Assembly: GCA_900769115.1 (NCBI GenBank)
Contig: CAAGFJ010000039.1
Span: forward strand, 1-11,629
Source: Lachnospiraceae bacterium
GTDB taxonomy: Bacteria; Bacillota; Clostridia; Lachnospirales; Lachnospiraceae
DNA length: 11,629 bases
Direction of reading: 5' to 3'
Every line of letters starts with the position of its first letter. The stretch's first letter is position 1. The notes under the pieces are model-generated. The model was not told the origin of the DNA. It saw only the letters and a program-made list of their open reading frames with translations, and made no database searches. Of the stretch, positions 1 through 7,244 are shown one piece after another. The translations under genes were made by a program, and so were the position numbers.

Positions 1-65
1 CGTTAGTAGGTACACTTCTGAATCTATATCCTTTTTATTGTGAGTTCGCTTATTAGTAGGAGTGC

Positions 66-184
66 TAGTACTGTTGCGTGCGAGTCGTAATGCGAATGTG
101 CCTGCGGCAACATGACACCACCCAAAGCCGGGTTCACGACCTAAAACATGCGCGTCCGTCCGTCACTTACGCTGTGCAAGGGTG
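66..184 (+). repeat. Left copy of a ~115-bp intergenic element, inverted relative to the right end
   Basis: This GC-rich, non-coding stretch shares several blocks, in the same order, with the reverse complement of 11511-11624. They are TAGTACTG (66-73), a TGCGAA block near 92-97, GCGTCCGT (152-159), and an exact 22-bp match at 163-184 with core CACTTACGCTGTGCAAGG. The total spans are 119 and 114 bp. It ends three bases before the first PhoP-box-like hexamer of pstS. No open reading frame or tRNA fold is evident. Positions 1-65 hold only a short direct repeat, TTAGTAGG (3-10 and 53-60). The repeat is visible in the sequence; its nature (dispersed element, RNA or transcript-end structure) is not known to me. 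Confidence 0.6.
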
Positions 185-186
185 AT

Positions 187-261
187 TTTACAAAAGGGAA
201 AATGTATTAACCTATTTTTTACAGAAGAGTGATTTCGGATTTAACAGGAGTTTACTAAGAT
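187..261 (+). promoter_or_regulatory. PhoP-box array and probable pstS promoter
   Basis: Hexamers resembling the Bacillus PhoP half-site TT(A/T/C)ACA recur here: TTTACA 187-192, TTAACC 207-212, TTTACA 218-223, TTAACA 241-246 and TTTACT 251-256. Start-to-start distances are 20, 11, 23 and 10, close to whole helical turns. The 207/218 pair has the classical 5-nt spacer. A weak -10 candidate, TAAGAT (256-261), has no good -35, as expected for an activator-dependent promoter. Control by the PhoP encoded at 4707 is inferred from the boxes and the gene content. Confidence 0.6.
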
Positions 262-325
262 ATATCTGTCGACGAAAGAAGGAGAAAAATTCTTAGAGGT
301 AAATGATGAAAGGAAGAAAAGAATT

Positions 326-1177
326 ATGAGAAAGAATGTAAAGAGATTAGCAGCGACAGCACTTAGTTTAGTTATGTTGGGAAGCGCTTTGACAGGATGT
401 GGTGGAAATGCAGATGCAGCGATTACAGTTGTATCAAGAGAAGATGGTTCCGGAACAAGAGGTGCTTTTACAGAGCTGATGGGAATTATGGTAGATGATA
501 AAGACAATACGGTATCAACTGCAGAGGTTACCAATTCCACTTCTGTTATGATGACTACGGTAGCAGGTGATGAGAATGCGATCGGCTACATTTCACTTGG
601 TTCTTTGGATGACAGTGTAAAGGCAGTTAAGGTTGATGGTGTAGAGCCTACAGTAGAGGATATCAAGAATGGTTCTTATAAAGTTGCAAGACCGTTTGAA
701 ATCTGTATTCCAAAAGATGGAACTTCTGAAGTTGCCCAGGATTTCATTGATTACATGTTAAGTGATGATGGACAGAAGATTATCTCAGATGAGGGTTACA
801 TCAGTGTAGAGTCCGGTAAGAGTTACGAAGCATCTGGAAAGTCAGGCAAGATCACATTAGCAGGTTCCACTTCTGTATCACCTGTAATGGAGAAGTTAAC
901 AGAGGCGTATAAGAAATTAAATCCGGATGTAACGACAGAGATTCAGCAGACAGGTTCTTCTGCAGGTATTGAGTCTGCAACAGAGGGTGCATGTGATATT
1001 GGAATGTCTTCTAGAGAATTAAAACCAGAAGAGCTGGAAGCTTTACAGGAGATTCAGATTGCGATGGATGGTATCTGCGTTATTGTAAATAACAATTCTT
1101 CAGTAGAAGATCTTACATCAGACCAGATTACAAAAGTATATACTGGTGAGATTACAAAGTGGAGCGAATTACAGTAA
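326..1177 (+). CDS. pstS: Phosphate ABC transporter substrate-binding lipoprotein PstS, apparently circularly permuted
   Basis: Extracytoplasmic phosphate receptor of 283 residues that delivers phosphate to the PstCA permease. A signal peptide ends in the lipobox LTGC (22-25), so Cys25 should be lipidated and the protein tethered outside the membrane. The ligand motifs are in an unusual order. SREDGSGTR (37-45) and AIGYISLG (85-92) normally belong to the C-terminal half but come first. GSTSVSP (180-186), QTGSSAG (208-214), DIGMSSR (224-230) and the TGEITKW end (273-279) normally belong to the N-terminal half. The two halves are joined by a Ser/Gly/Lys-rich linker (about 162-175). All phosphate-loop segments are present, so this looks like a permutation and not a truncation. 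The start is supported by AGGAAG at 311-316. It is first in the pst operon, behind PhoP-like boxes. Confidence 0.93.
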   Translation: MRKNVKRLAATALSLVMLGSALTGCGGNADAAITVVSREDGSGTRGAFTELMGIMVDDKDNTVSTAEVTNSTSVMMTTVAGDENAIGYISLGSLDDSVKAVKVDGVEPTVEDIKNGSYKVARPFEICIPKDGTSEVAQDFIDYMLSDDGQKIISDEGYISVESGKSYEASGKSGKITLAGSTSVSPVMEKLTEAYKKLNPDVTTEIQQTGSSAGIESATEGACDIGMSSRELKPEELEALQEIQIAMDGICVIVNNNSSVEDLTSDQITKVYTGEITKWSELQ

Positions 1178-1210
1178 TCAACAAAGTTAAATAAACTCAA
1201 ACCCATACAT

Positions 1211-1240
1211 GCATCCCATAACAATTTGTTATCGGGATGC
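1211..1240 (+). promoter_or_regulatory. Strong intercistronic hairpin between pstS and pstC
   Basis: GCATCCC (1211-1217) pairs with GGGATGC (1234-1240), and ATAACA (1218-1223) pairs with TGTTAT (1227-1232). One bulged C and a 3-nt loop complete the hairpin. No T-tract follows, so it is unlikely to be a simple terminator. Its place in the 132-bp gap after pstS suits a 3'-end stabiliser or processing barrier that keeps pstS mRNA above pstCAB, as reported for the Bacillus subtilis pst operon. That role is inferred. Confidence 0.6.
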
Positions 1241-1309
1241 GTGATTATGTATAAGCGTAAAGGATTTGTTTTGGGATGGAATGACAGAAATAGAAGGAAA
1301 GGATACATT

Positions 1310-2167
1310 ATGAAGAAAAGTCATGTTTCAGAAGGTGTTATGCATGCGGTATTTTTAGTTAGTGCATGTGTATCCATATTAGCGGTAGCCTTGATCTGCA
1401 TCTTTATTTTTGCAAATGGTGTTCCGGCTATTATGAAGATATCACCGTTTAAGTTCTTAACAGGAACGAATTGGAAACCATTGGAGGATCAATTTGGTAT
1501 TTTCCCAATGATTGTAGGAAGTATATATGTTACTGCAGGTGGTGTGTTGGTTGGAGTGCCGATCGGAATATTATGTGCAGTCTTTATGGCAAAATTTTGT
1601 CCTCAAAAATTATATAAAGTGTTGAAACCGGCCATTGAATTATTGGCAGGTATTCCTTCGATTGTATATGGTTTCTTTGGATTAGTTGTAATCGTTCCGG
1701 CAATGAGAAGTCTTTTTGGTGGAAGTGGTAAGAATATCATTACAGCGTCGGTTATGTTAGGAATTATGATTCTTCCGACTATTATCGGTGTGGCAGAATC
1801 CTCTATCCGTGCAGTACCGGACAGCTATTATGAAGGTGCATTAGGGTTAGGTGCAACACATGAGCGGGCAGTATTTTTTGCTGTTTTGCCGGCAGCAAAG
1901 TCCGGTATCTTAGCAGGTGTGATCTTAGGAATTGGCCGTGTGATCGGTGAAACCATGGCGGTTGTTATGGTGGCAGGTAATCAGGCAACGATGCCGCACT
2001 CTCCTTTAGAAGGCGTAAGAACATTAACATCCAATATTGTATTAGAGATGGGTTATGCATCCGGTCTTCATAAAGAAGCACTGATCGGTACAGCAGTTGT
2101 ATTGTTCGTATTCATTTTGATCATTAATTTAAGTTTCTCTGCAATTAAGGGAAAAGGAAGGGATTAA
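1310..2167 (+). CDS. pstC: Phosphate ABC transporter permease PstC
   Basis: Integral membrane subunit of the PstSCAB importer. With PstA it forms the phosphate channel. The frame is open from 1226, but the ATG at 1310 is preferred: it has AAGGAAAGG at 1294-1302, seven bases away, and the upstream stretch is read through the hairpin with no ribosome binding site. The protein is 285 residues with about six hydrophobic segments (roughly 12-37, 66-95, 110-131, 144-163, 198-223, 257-277). The cytoplasmic EAA-type loop that docks on the ATPase is visible around 169-200 (VPDSYYEGALGLGAT). IPSIVYGFFGL (115-125) is a typical PstC/PstA family motif. It sits 3 bp before pstA, consistent with coupled translation. 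Confidence 0.95.
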   Translation: MKKSHVSEGVMHAVFLVSACVSILAVALICIFIFANGVPAIMKISPFKFLTGTNWKPLEDQFGIFPMIVGSIYVTAGGVLVGVPIGILCAVFMAKFCPQKLYKVLKPAIELLAGIPSIVYGFFGLVVIVPAMRSLFGGSGKNIITASVMLGIMILPTIIGVAESSIRAVPDSYYEGALGLGATHERAVFFAVLPAAKSGILAGVILGIGRVIGETMAVVMVAGNQATMPHSPLEGVRTLTSNIVLEMGYASGLHKEALIGTAVVLFVFILIINLSFSAIKGKGRD

Positions 2168-2170
2168 GAG

Positions 2171-3085
2171 ATGGAAGCAGTACAGAATGTTGAAAAGAAG
2201 AAAGTAAATACAAATGAGATTCAGGGTATTAATAAGCAGACATTTGCTCAGAGATTAAGTGCATATAAAAGACAGCCGTTGTCCTTATTTTTATTGATCC
2301 TGGTATGCTTATCTGCGTTATTAACGGTAGGAGTTTTGTTATTTTTGATTGGTTATATATTAGTAAATGGTATTCCAAACATTAAGCCGGAGTTATTTGA
2401 ATGGGAATACAATACGGATAATGTATCGATGCTGCCATCTATGATCAATACTTTATACATGACCGGACTTACTTTACTAATGGCAGTGCCGGTTGGTATC
2501 TTTTCTGCAATTTATATGGTGGAATACGCAAAGCGTGGAAGTAAGCTTGTGAAAATTGTTCGTACAACGACTGAGACATTACAGGGAATTCCGTCTATTG
2601 TGTATGGTTTGTTTGGCTACCTTATGTTTGTGATCGGCTGTCATTGGGGATATACATTAATGGCTGGTGCGATTACATTGGCAATTATGGTACTACCGGT
2701 TATTATGCGTACAACAGAAGAAGCACTTCTTTCTGTTCCGGATTCTTACCGCGAAGGCAGCTTTGGTCTGGGAGCGGGAAGACTTCGTACTGTGTTTGTG
2801 ATCGTTTTACCATCTGCTATGCCGGGTATCTTTTCCGGTATCATTTTGGCAATCGGTCGTATTGTAGGAGAGACAGCAGCGTTGATCTTTACAGCAGGAA
2901 CTGTTGCAACAGCGGCAACCGGAGTTATGGATTCTACCCGGACACTGGCGGTTCATATGTACTGTCTACTGAGTGAAGGACTCTATATGAAACAGGCTTA
3001 TGCGACAGCCGTTATTCTGTTGGTTATGGTATTAGTGATCAATGCAGTTTCAGGTATGATCGCTAAGAAGTTTACAAAGAAATAA
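2171..3085 (+). CDS. pstA: Phosphate ABC transporter permease PstA
   Basis: Second membrane subunit of the phosphate importer, 304 residues, partner of PstC. A polar N-terminal tail of about 35 residues precedes the first membrane segment (about 38-66). Further segments lie near 92-118, 138-156, 160-180, 218-242 and 276-296. The ATPase-docking loop is at about 189-220 (VPDSYREGSFGLGAG), and the shared motif IPSIVYGLFGY is at 140-150. The PstC and PstA docking loops are clearly paralogous. AGGAAGGG lies just upstream, overlapping the end of pstC, and the gap to pstC is 3 bp. pstB follows after a short gap. PstA rather than a second PstC is indicated by gene order, the longer N-terminus and the C-terminal half. 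Confidence 0.95.
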   Translation: MEAVQNVEKKKVNTNEIQGINKQTFAQRLSAYKRQPLSLFLLILVCLSALLTVGVLLFLIGYILVNGIPNIKPELFEWEYNTDNVSMLPSMINTLYMTGLTLLMAVPVGIFSAIYMVEYAKRGSKLVKIVRTTTETLQGIPSIVYGLFGYLMFVIGCHWGYTLMAGAITLAIMVLPVIMRTTEEALLSVPDSYREGSFGLGAGRLRTVFVIVLPSAMPGIFSGIILAIGRIVGETAALIFTAGTVATAATGVMDSTRTLAVHMYCLLSEGLYMKQAYATAVILLVMVLVINAVSGMIAKKFTKK

Positions 3086-3105
3086 GTAGAATGGAGAAAA
3101 GTAAC

Positions 3106-3855
3106 ATGGACAAATTTACGATTGAAAATCTGGAATTATATTATAATGATTTTAAGGCATTAAAGGGAATTAATATGCACATTCCCAAGAATGAGATATC
3201 CGCATTTATTGGGCCTTCCGGTTGTGGTAAGTCCACATTCTTAAAGTCTCTAAACCGAATGAACGATCTGGTAGAAGGATGCAAGATCACAGGAACAGCT
3301 TTATTAGATGGAGATGATATATATGGAGATATGGATGTCAATCTTCTGCGTAAGAAGGTTGGTATGGTATTTCAGAAACCCAATCCGTTTCCCATGAGTG
3401 TGTATGATAATATTGCATTTGGACCAAGGACACATGGCATTCATTCCAAGGTGAAGTTAGATGAGATTGTGGAGAAATCATTAAGAGATGCGGCTATCTG
3501 GGATGAATTAAAGGATCGTTTGAAAAAGAGTGCTTTGGGATTATCCGGAGGTCAGCAGCAAAGATTATGTATTGCCAGGGCATTGGCAGTCCAGCCGGAG
3601 GTCTTATTGATGGATGAACCAACATCTGCACTTGATCCGATCTCTACATCTAAGATTGAAGATCTTGCGGTGGAACTTAAGAAGGATTATACGATCGTTA
3701 TGGTAACACATAATATGCAGCAGGCTGCCCGTATCTCGGATAAGACGGCATTTTTCCTATTAGGTGAGGTGGTGGAATATGATGATACGGAGAAATTATT
3801 CTCTAGTCCGAGTGATAAGAGAACAGAAGATTATATTACAGGAAGGTTTGGTTGA
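3106..3855 (+). CDS. pstB: Phosphate ABC transporter ATP-binding protein PstB
   Basis: Cytoplasmic ATPase that powers phosphate import through PstCA. All ABC motifs are intact, numbered from the ATG at 3106 (249 residues): Walker A GPSGCGKS 36-43, Q-loop around Q90 in FQKPNPFPMS (the NPFPMS stretch is typical of PstB), signature LSGGQQQR 146-153, Walker B VLLMDEP 166-172, D-loop SALD 174-177 and switch histidine H202. An in-frame ATG at 3091 would add five residues (MEKSN) but has no ribosome binding site. GGAG at 3093-3096 lies nine bases before the 3106 ATG, which is preferred and gives the usual family length. The stop lies two bases before the phoU ATG, so the two are probably coupled. 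Confidence 0.95.
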   Translation: MDKFTIENLELYYNDFKALKGINMHIPKNEISAFIGPSGCGKSTFLKSLNRMNDLVEGCKITGTALLDGDDIYGDMDVNLLRKKVGMVFQKPNPFPMSVYDNIAFGPRTHGIHSKVKLDEIVEKSLRDAAIWDELKDRLKKSALGLSGGQQQRLCIARALAVQPEVLLMDEPTSALDPISTSKIEDLAVELKKDYTIVMVTHNMQQAARISDKTAFFLLGEVVEYDDTEKLFSSPSDKRTEDYITGRFG

Positions 3856-3857
3856 TT

Positions 3858-4511
3858 ATGCGGAATCGTTTTGATACACAATTAGAGTTGTTGAATAAGG
3901 AACTGATCGAAATGGGTGCTTTGTGTGAGGAATTGATCCGGCTTTCCCGGAAAGCATTGCTCGAAGATAAGGATTATATTGAAACTGCCAGATCCAAAGA
4001 GATGGAAGTTGACCGAATGGAAAGCGATATTGAGAATCTCTGTATGAAGCTTTTGTTAAAACAACAGCCGGTTGCAAGAGATCTGCGTTCGGTGTCTTCT
4101 GCACTGAAAATGATATCCGATATGGAGCGTATCGGTGATCAGTCTTTAGATATCATTGAGATTGTAGAATATGTAAAGAAATGTGACAAAGAAAGCAAGC
4201 AGTATATTGAAGAGATGTCGAATGCAGCAGGTAAGATGGTATCTGACAGTGTGGAAGCATTTGTCCGAAAGGATGAGGAGCTGGCCAAAGAAGTCATTGC
4301 AGCAGATGATAAAGTAGATTCGTTGTTTGATCTTATGAAGAAACGTCTGATCGAGATTATCTCAAAAGAGCAGGCAGACGGAGAGATGTATATTGATCTT
4401 ATAATGATTGCCAAATACTATGAGCGGATTGGTGATCATGCTACCAATATTGCGGAGTGGGTATTATATTATCTGACAGGAACCAAGGTGTCAGGTAATA
4501 AGGATTCCTGA
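3858..4511 (+). CDS. phoU: Phosphate signalling and transport regulator PhoU
   Basis: Cytoplasmic helical protein of 217 residues that links PstSCAB activity to the PhoR kinase and keeps phosphate uptake in check. Two tandem PhoU repeats are visible. Each carries the metal-binding E-x-x-x-D signature: MERIGD (E90, D94) and YERIGD (E189, D193). This matches the three-helix-bundle duplication of the family. The ATG at 3858 begins MRNRFDTQLE, the usual PhoU start. GGAAGG at 3841-3846 serves as ribosome binding site with a rather long 11-base spacing. A TTG at 3852 overlapping the pstB stop is in frame but less likely. It is last in the pst operon; phoPR follows after a 195-bp gap with its own promoter signals. 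Confidence 0.94.
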   Translation: MRNRFDTQLELLNKELIEMGALCEELIRLSRKALLEDKDYIETARSKEMEVDRMESDIENLCMKLLLKQQPVARDLRSVSSALKMISDMERIGDQSLDIIEIVEYVKKCDKESKQYIEEMSNAAGKMVSDSVEAFVRKDEELAKEVIAADDKVDSLFDLMKKRLIEIISKEQADGEMYIDLIMIAKYYERIGDHATNIAEWVLYYLTGTKVSGNKDS

Positions 4512-4531
4512 ATGCAGATGAATAGTGGATA

Positions 4532-4556
4532 ATAGCAATTTACTAAATACTGCTAT
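4532..4556 (+). other. Imperfect palindrome / stem-loop downstream of phoU
   Basis: ATAGCA (4532-4537) pairs with TGCTAT (4551-4556), and inside it ATTTA (4538-4542) pairs with TAAAT (4544-4548), leaving a 2-nt bulge. It begins 20 bases after the phoU stop. No T-run follows, so it may mark the pst mRNA 3' end by processing or be a protein-binding palindrome. The pairing is visible; the role is unknown. Confidence 0.35.
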
Positions 4557-4562
4557 CGATAT

Positions 4563-4616
4563 TTCACATACATTTAACATAGATTCATTGTAAATTCTAT
4601 ATGGATAATGTAAAAT
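4563..4616 (+). promoter_or_regulatory. phoPR promoter with PhoP-box pair
   Basis: TTCACA (4563-4568) and TTAACA (4574-4579) are two PhoP-like half-sites 11 bases apart start to start, with a 5-nt spacer. Directly downstream, TTGTAA (4588-4593) and TAAAAT (4611-4616) form a -35/-10 pair with a 17-base spacer. This suggests phoPR has its own promoter, activated by its own product, besides possible read-through from pst. Confidence 0.5.
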
Positions 4617-4625
4617 AAAGGAAAA

Positions 4626-4666
4626 GGAAGGGGCTTGTAGGAAGATAATCAATACAAGTCTTTTCC
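4626..4666 (+). promoter_or_regulatory. Hairpin at the 5' end of the predicted phoPR leader
   Basis: Positions 4626-4639 (GGAAGGGGCTTGTA) can pair continuously with 4653-4666 (TACAAGTCTTTTCC): a 14-bp stem including G-U pairs, with a 13-nt loop. It starts about ten bases after the predicted -10, so it would sit at the extreme 5' end of the phoPR mRNA. It could alternatively be a weak terminator for read-through from phoU, with the TTTT lying in the 3' arm. The fold is visible; the role is inferred. Confidence 0.45.
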
Positions 4667-4706
4667 TAATTATCCGGAATGAATCTGATAAAGGAGGAAT
4701 GGATCT

Positions 4707-5393
4707 ATGATATATATGTTAGAAGATGATACCAGTATTCAGAATTTTGTATTATATACACTTAAGAATACAGGCTTTGAAGCAGAAGGTTTTGAACGGC
4801 CGAGTGATTTTTGGAAACGAATGGAGGAACAGATCCCGGATCTGTTATTGTTAGATATTATGTTGCCGGAAGAGGATGGTATGGAGATCCTCAAGAAGAT
4901 ACGGGAGAACCGGAAGACAAAGAATCTGCCGGTTATAATGCTGACAGCAAAAGGAACGGAATACGATAAAGTATTAGGATTAGACAGTGGCGCAGATGAT
5001 TATGTGGCAAAACCATTTAGTATGATGGAACTAATGTCCCGAATTAAAGCACTGCTTCGGCGCAGTGAGGTAAAAGAAGAGAAGAATGATACCTATCAGG
5101 TAGGGCCATTATATGTCAGTATATCCAAGCATGTTGTGAAAGTGAAAGAAGAAGAGATTACGTGTCTGACATATAAGGAATTTGAATTATTGTCATTATT
5201 GTTACAGCATCAGGAGACGGTATTGTCCCGTGACCAGATTTTACAGTCTATCTGGGGTTATGATTTTGATGGAGAGAGCCGTACGGTAGATGTGCATGTA
5301 AGAACGTTACGTCAGAAGTTAGGAGAAGCCGGAAAGTTAATTGAAACGGTCAGAGGTTTTGGATATAAGATTGGCAAACAAATGGATGAGTAA
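4707..5393 (+). CDS. phoP: Phosphate-regulon response regulator (PhoP/PhoB, OmpR family)
   Basis: DNA-binding response regulator of 228 residues, probable activator of the pst operon. An N-terminal receiver domain (about 1-118) has the acidic pair E6/D7, phospho-acceptor D50 in LLLLDIMLPEEDG, T80 and K102 (AKPFS). A C-terminal OmpR-type winged helix (about 130-224) carries the recognition-helix stretch SRTVDVHVRTLRQKLG (191-206) and ends VRGFGYKIG. AAGGAGG at 4691-4697 is a near-ideal ribosome binding site nine bases from the ATG. Assignment to the phosphate regulon rests on its place between phoU and a PhoR-like kinase and on PhoP-like boxes before pstS and before itself. The domain family alone would not separate PhoP/PhoB from other OmpR regulators. 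Confidence 0.9.
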   Translation: MIYMLEDDTSIQNFVLYTLKNTGFEAEGFERPSDFWKRMEEQIPDLLLLDIMLPEEDGMEILKKIRENRKTKNLPVIMLTAKGTEYDKVLGLDSGADDYVAKPFSMMELMSRIKALLRRSEVKEEKNDTYQVGPLYVSISKHVVKVKEEEITCLTYKEFELLSLLLQHQETVLSRDQILQSIWGYDFDGESRTVDVHVRTLRQKLGEAGKLIETVRGFGYKIGKQMDE

Positions 5394-5426
5394 GATAAGA
5401 GATTATGATAGAAAAAGGGTGATACT

Positions 5427-7217
5427 ATGATCAAACGTATATTTAAGAATACATTCTGGGTGTCTATGGTAACATTGTTGATCGCATATGTGATTATCGT
5501 GGGCATTTTATATGACTATTTTGACCGGCAGATTAAGACAGAGTTGAAGACAGAAGCAGAATATATTGCATGCGGAATCGAGTCAGTGGGAGATAATTAT
5601 CTGGATAGTTTTGATCAGAATCAGTATGTGAATGATAAGGTAAACACTTCACAGGCGCATAAGAATCGTATTACCTGGGTAGATTCCGATGGAACAGTTT
5701 TGTTTGATTCTGATGCAGATAAGAAGCAGATGGAGAATCACAAGAACCGGGCGGAGATCCAGAGTGCACTGAAGGATGGGGAAGGTTATACGGTACGTTA
5801 TTCGCATACATTAGATGAACAGACAATCTATTATGCGGTGGAGCTGCCGGATGGATCGGTACTGCGTGTATCTAGTGCGTATAATACGGTAGTTGCGATT
5901 ATTATGGCAATGATGCAGCCAACATTATTCCTTGTGCTGCTGATCATTGTATTGTCTTATCTGATGTCAAAGAGTGTTGCCAAACGGATTGTGGCACCGA
6001 TCAACAATATGGATCTGATGTATGGTGAGATGGATGAAGAATATGAGGAACTGGTTCCGCTGCTTAAGAGAATCCGGAAGCAGAATATCTTAATTGATGA
6101 GCAGATGGATGATCTGAAAACCCAGCAGGCAAAGTTCCAGGCATTGACGGAACATATGAGAGAAGGTTTTCTGGTATTGGATAAGAAAGAGAATGTGATG
6201 TCATATAACAAGGCAGCCGTTGAACTACTAGGTGCCTCTATGGATATGGATTATACAGGACATAATGTGATTCAGTTTGACCGGGAACGTTCTTTGCGTG
6301 AAGCGGTGGATGAGGCAATTAATGGTATAAGAACGCAGAGGACATTGGAGAATGGTGACCGCATTTACCGGATTGTGGCGAACCCAATTGTGATTCAGGA
6401 TGTAGTGAAGGATGAGACTGTGGAAGAGCAGGCTCCTAAGGCAGATACAGTACCGAAGGATCAGGTAGAAGGAGCAATTGTTATTATATTGGATGAGACC
6501 GAGAAGGAGAAACGGGAGCAGCTTCGAAGAGAATTTACTTCCAATGTATCACATGAATTGAAGACCCCGCTTACTTCCATTTCCGGTGTGGCGGAGATCA
6601 TTATGAATGGAATTGTAAAGCAGGATGATATACCAGGCTTTGCAAAGAATATTTATGAGGAGGCCGCGCGGCTGATCGATCTGGTAAATGATATTATATT
6701 CCTTTCCAAGTTAGATGAAGATTCCTCAATCGGATATCAACCGGAAAGAATCTCCTTGTTAGATATGGCAAAAGAAGTGAAAGCAAGATTAAAGATACCT
6801 TGTCAGGAAAAAGATGTATCGATCCATATTGTAGGCGAAGATGTGCAGATGGAAGGTGTATCTTCTATGGTAGAAGAGGTTGTGTATAATCTGTGTGATA
6901 ATGGTATTAAATATAACAAAAAGGGTGGTCGTGTTGCCGTAACATTGCGTAAGGTTACGGAGAAGGATATTCCATATGCAGTAATTGAGGTTGCAGATAC
7001 CGGTATTGGAATTCAGCAGGATGATCAGGAACGGGTATTTGAGCGGTTCTACCGGGTAGATAAGAGCCATTCTAAAGCCATTGGTGGTACTGGTCTTGGA
7101 CTTTCCATTGTCAAGCATGTAGTCCTGTTCCATCATGGTCACATTAAGATTGACAGTGTTCCGGAAGAAGGTACAACAATTACTGTATTTCTTCCAATCC
7201 ATTATGTAGCTGAATAG
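5427..7217 (+). CDS. phoR: Phosphate-regulon sensor histidine kinase PhoR
   Basis: Membrane sensor kinase of 596 residues, partner of the response regulator 33 bp upstream. Order of domains: membrane segment about 11-29; extracytoplasmic sensor region about 30-154; second membrane segment about 157-180; HAMP-like linker about 181-235; PAS domain about 238-356; dimerisation domain with phospho-acceptor H376 in SHELKTP (375-381); and an ATPase domain with N box NLCDNGIKYN (488-497), G1 DTGIG (524-528), FERFYR (538-543) and G2 GGTGLGLS (553-560). All catalytic motifs are intact. An acidic, proline-containing insertion (about 325-346) interrupts the PAS domain. GGGTGA at 5417-5422 is the likely ribosome binding site. 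The phosphate role is inferred from context; PhoR probably receives signal via PhoU/Pst through the PAS region. Confidence 0.9.
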   Translation: MIKRIFKNTFWVSMVTLLIAYVIIVGILYDYFDRQIKTELKTEAEYIACGIESVGDNYLDSFDQNQYVNDKVNTSQAHKNRITWVDSDGTVLFDSDADKKQMENHKNRAEIQSALKDGEGYTVRYSHTLDEQTIYYAVELPDGSVLRVSSAYNTVVAIIMAMMQPTLFLVLLIIVLSYLMSKSVAKRIVAPINNMDLMYGEMDEEYEELVPLLKRIRKQNILIDEQMDDLKTQQAKFQALTEHMREGFLVLDKKENVMSYNKAAVELLGASMDMDYTGHNVIQFDRERSLREAVDEAINGIRTQRTLENGDRIYRIVANPIVIQDVVKDETVEEQAPKADTVPKDQVEGAIVIILDETEKEKREQLRREFTSNVSHELKTPLTSISGVAEIIMNGIVKQDDIPGFAKNIYEEAARLIDLVNDIIFLSKLDEDSSIGYQPERISLLDMAKEVKARLKIPCQEKDVSIHIVGEDVQMEGVSSMVEEVVYNLCDNGIKYNKKGGRVAVTLRKVTEKDIPYAVIEVADTGIGIQQDDQERVFERFYRVDKSHSKAIGGTGLGLSIVKHVVLFHHGHIKIDSVPEEGTTITVFLPIHYVAE

Positions 7218-7244
7218 TGTTGGTGAAGGAAGATCGTAATCGGG

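Noticed and set aside
84..150. tRNA-like GGTTCA string in the left element
   Set aside because: No cloverleaf pairing or CCA end could be drawn around it.
326..1177. PstS as a truncated pseudogene or an assembly chimera
   Set aside because: Both halves are complete, in one frame, with a good signal peptide and a linker. The gene has normal PstS length and its regulatory region is intact. A chimera cannot be excluded absolutely, but nothing suggests it.
1226..1309. Upstream extension of pstC by 28 codons
   Set aside because: It begins inside the intercistronic hairpin with no ribosome binding site, whereas the 1310 ATG has a strong one and gives a normal PstC N-terminus.
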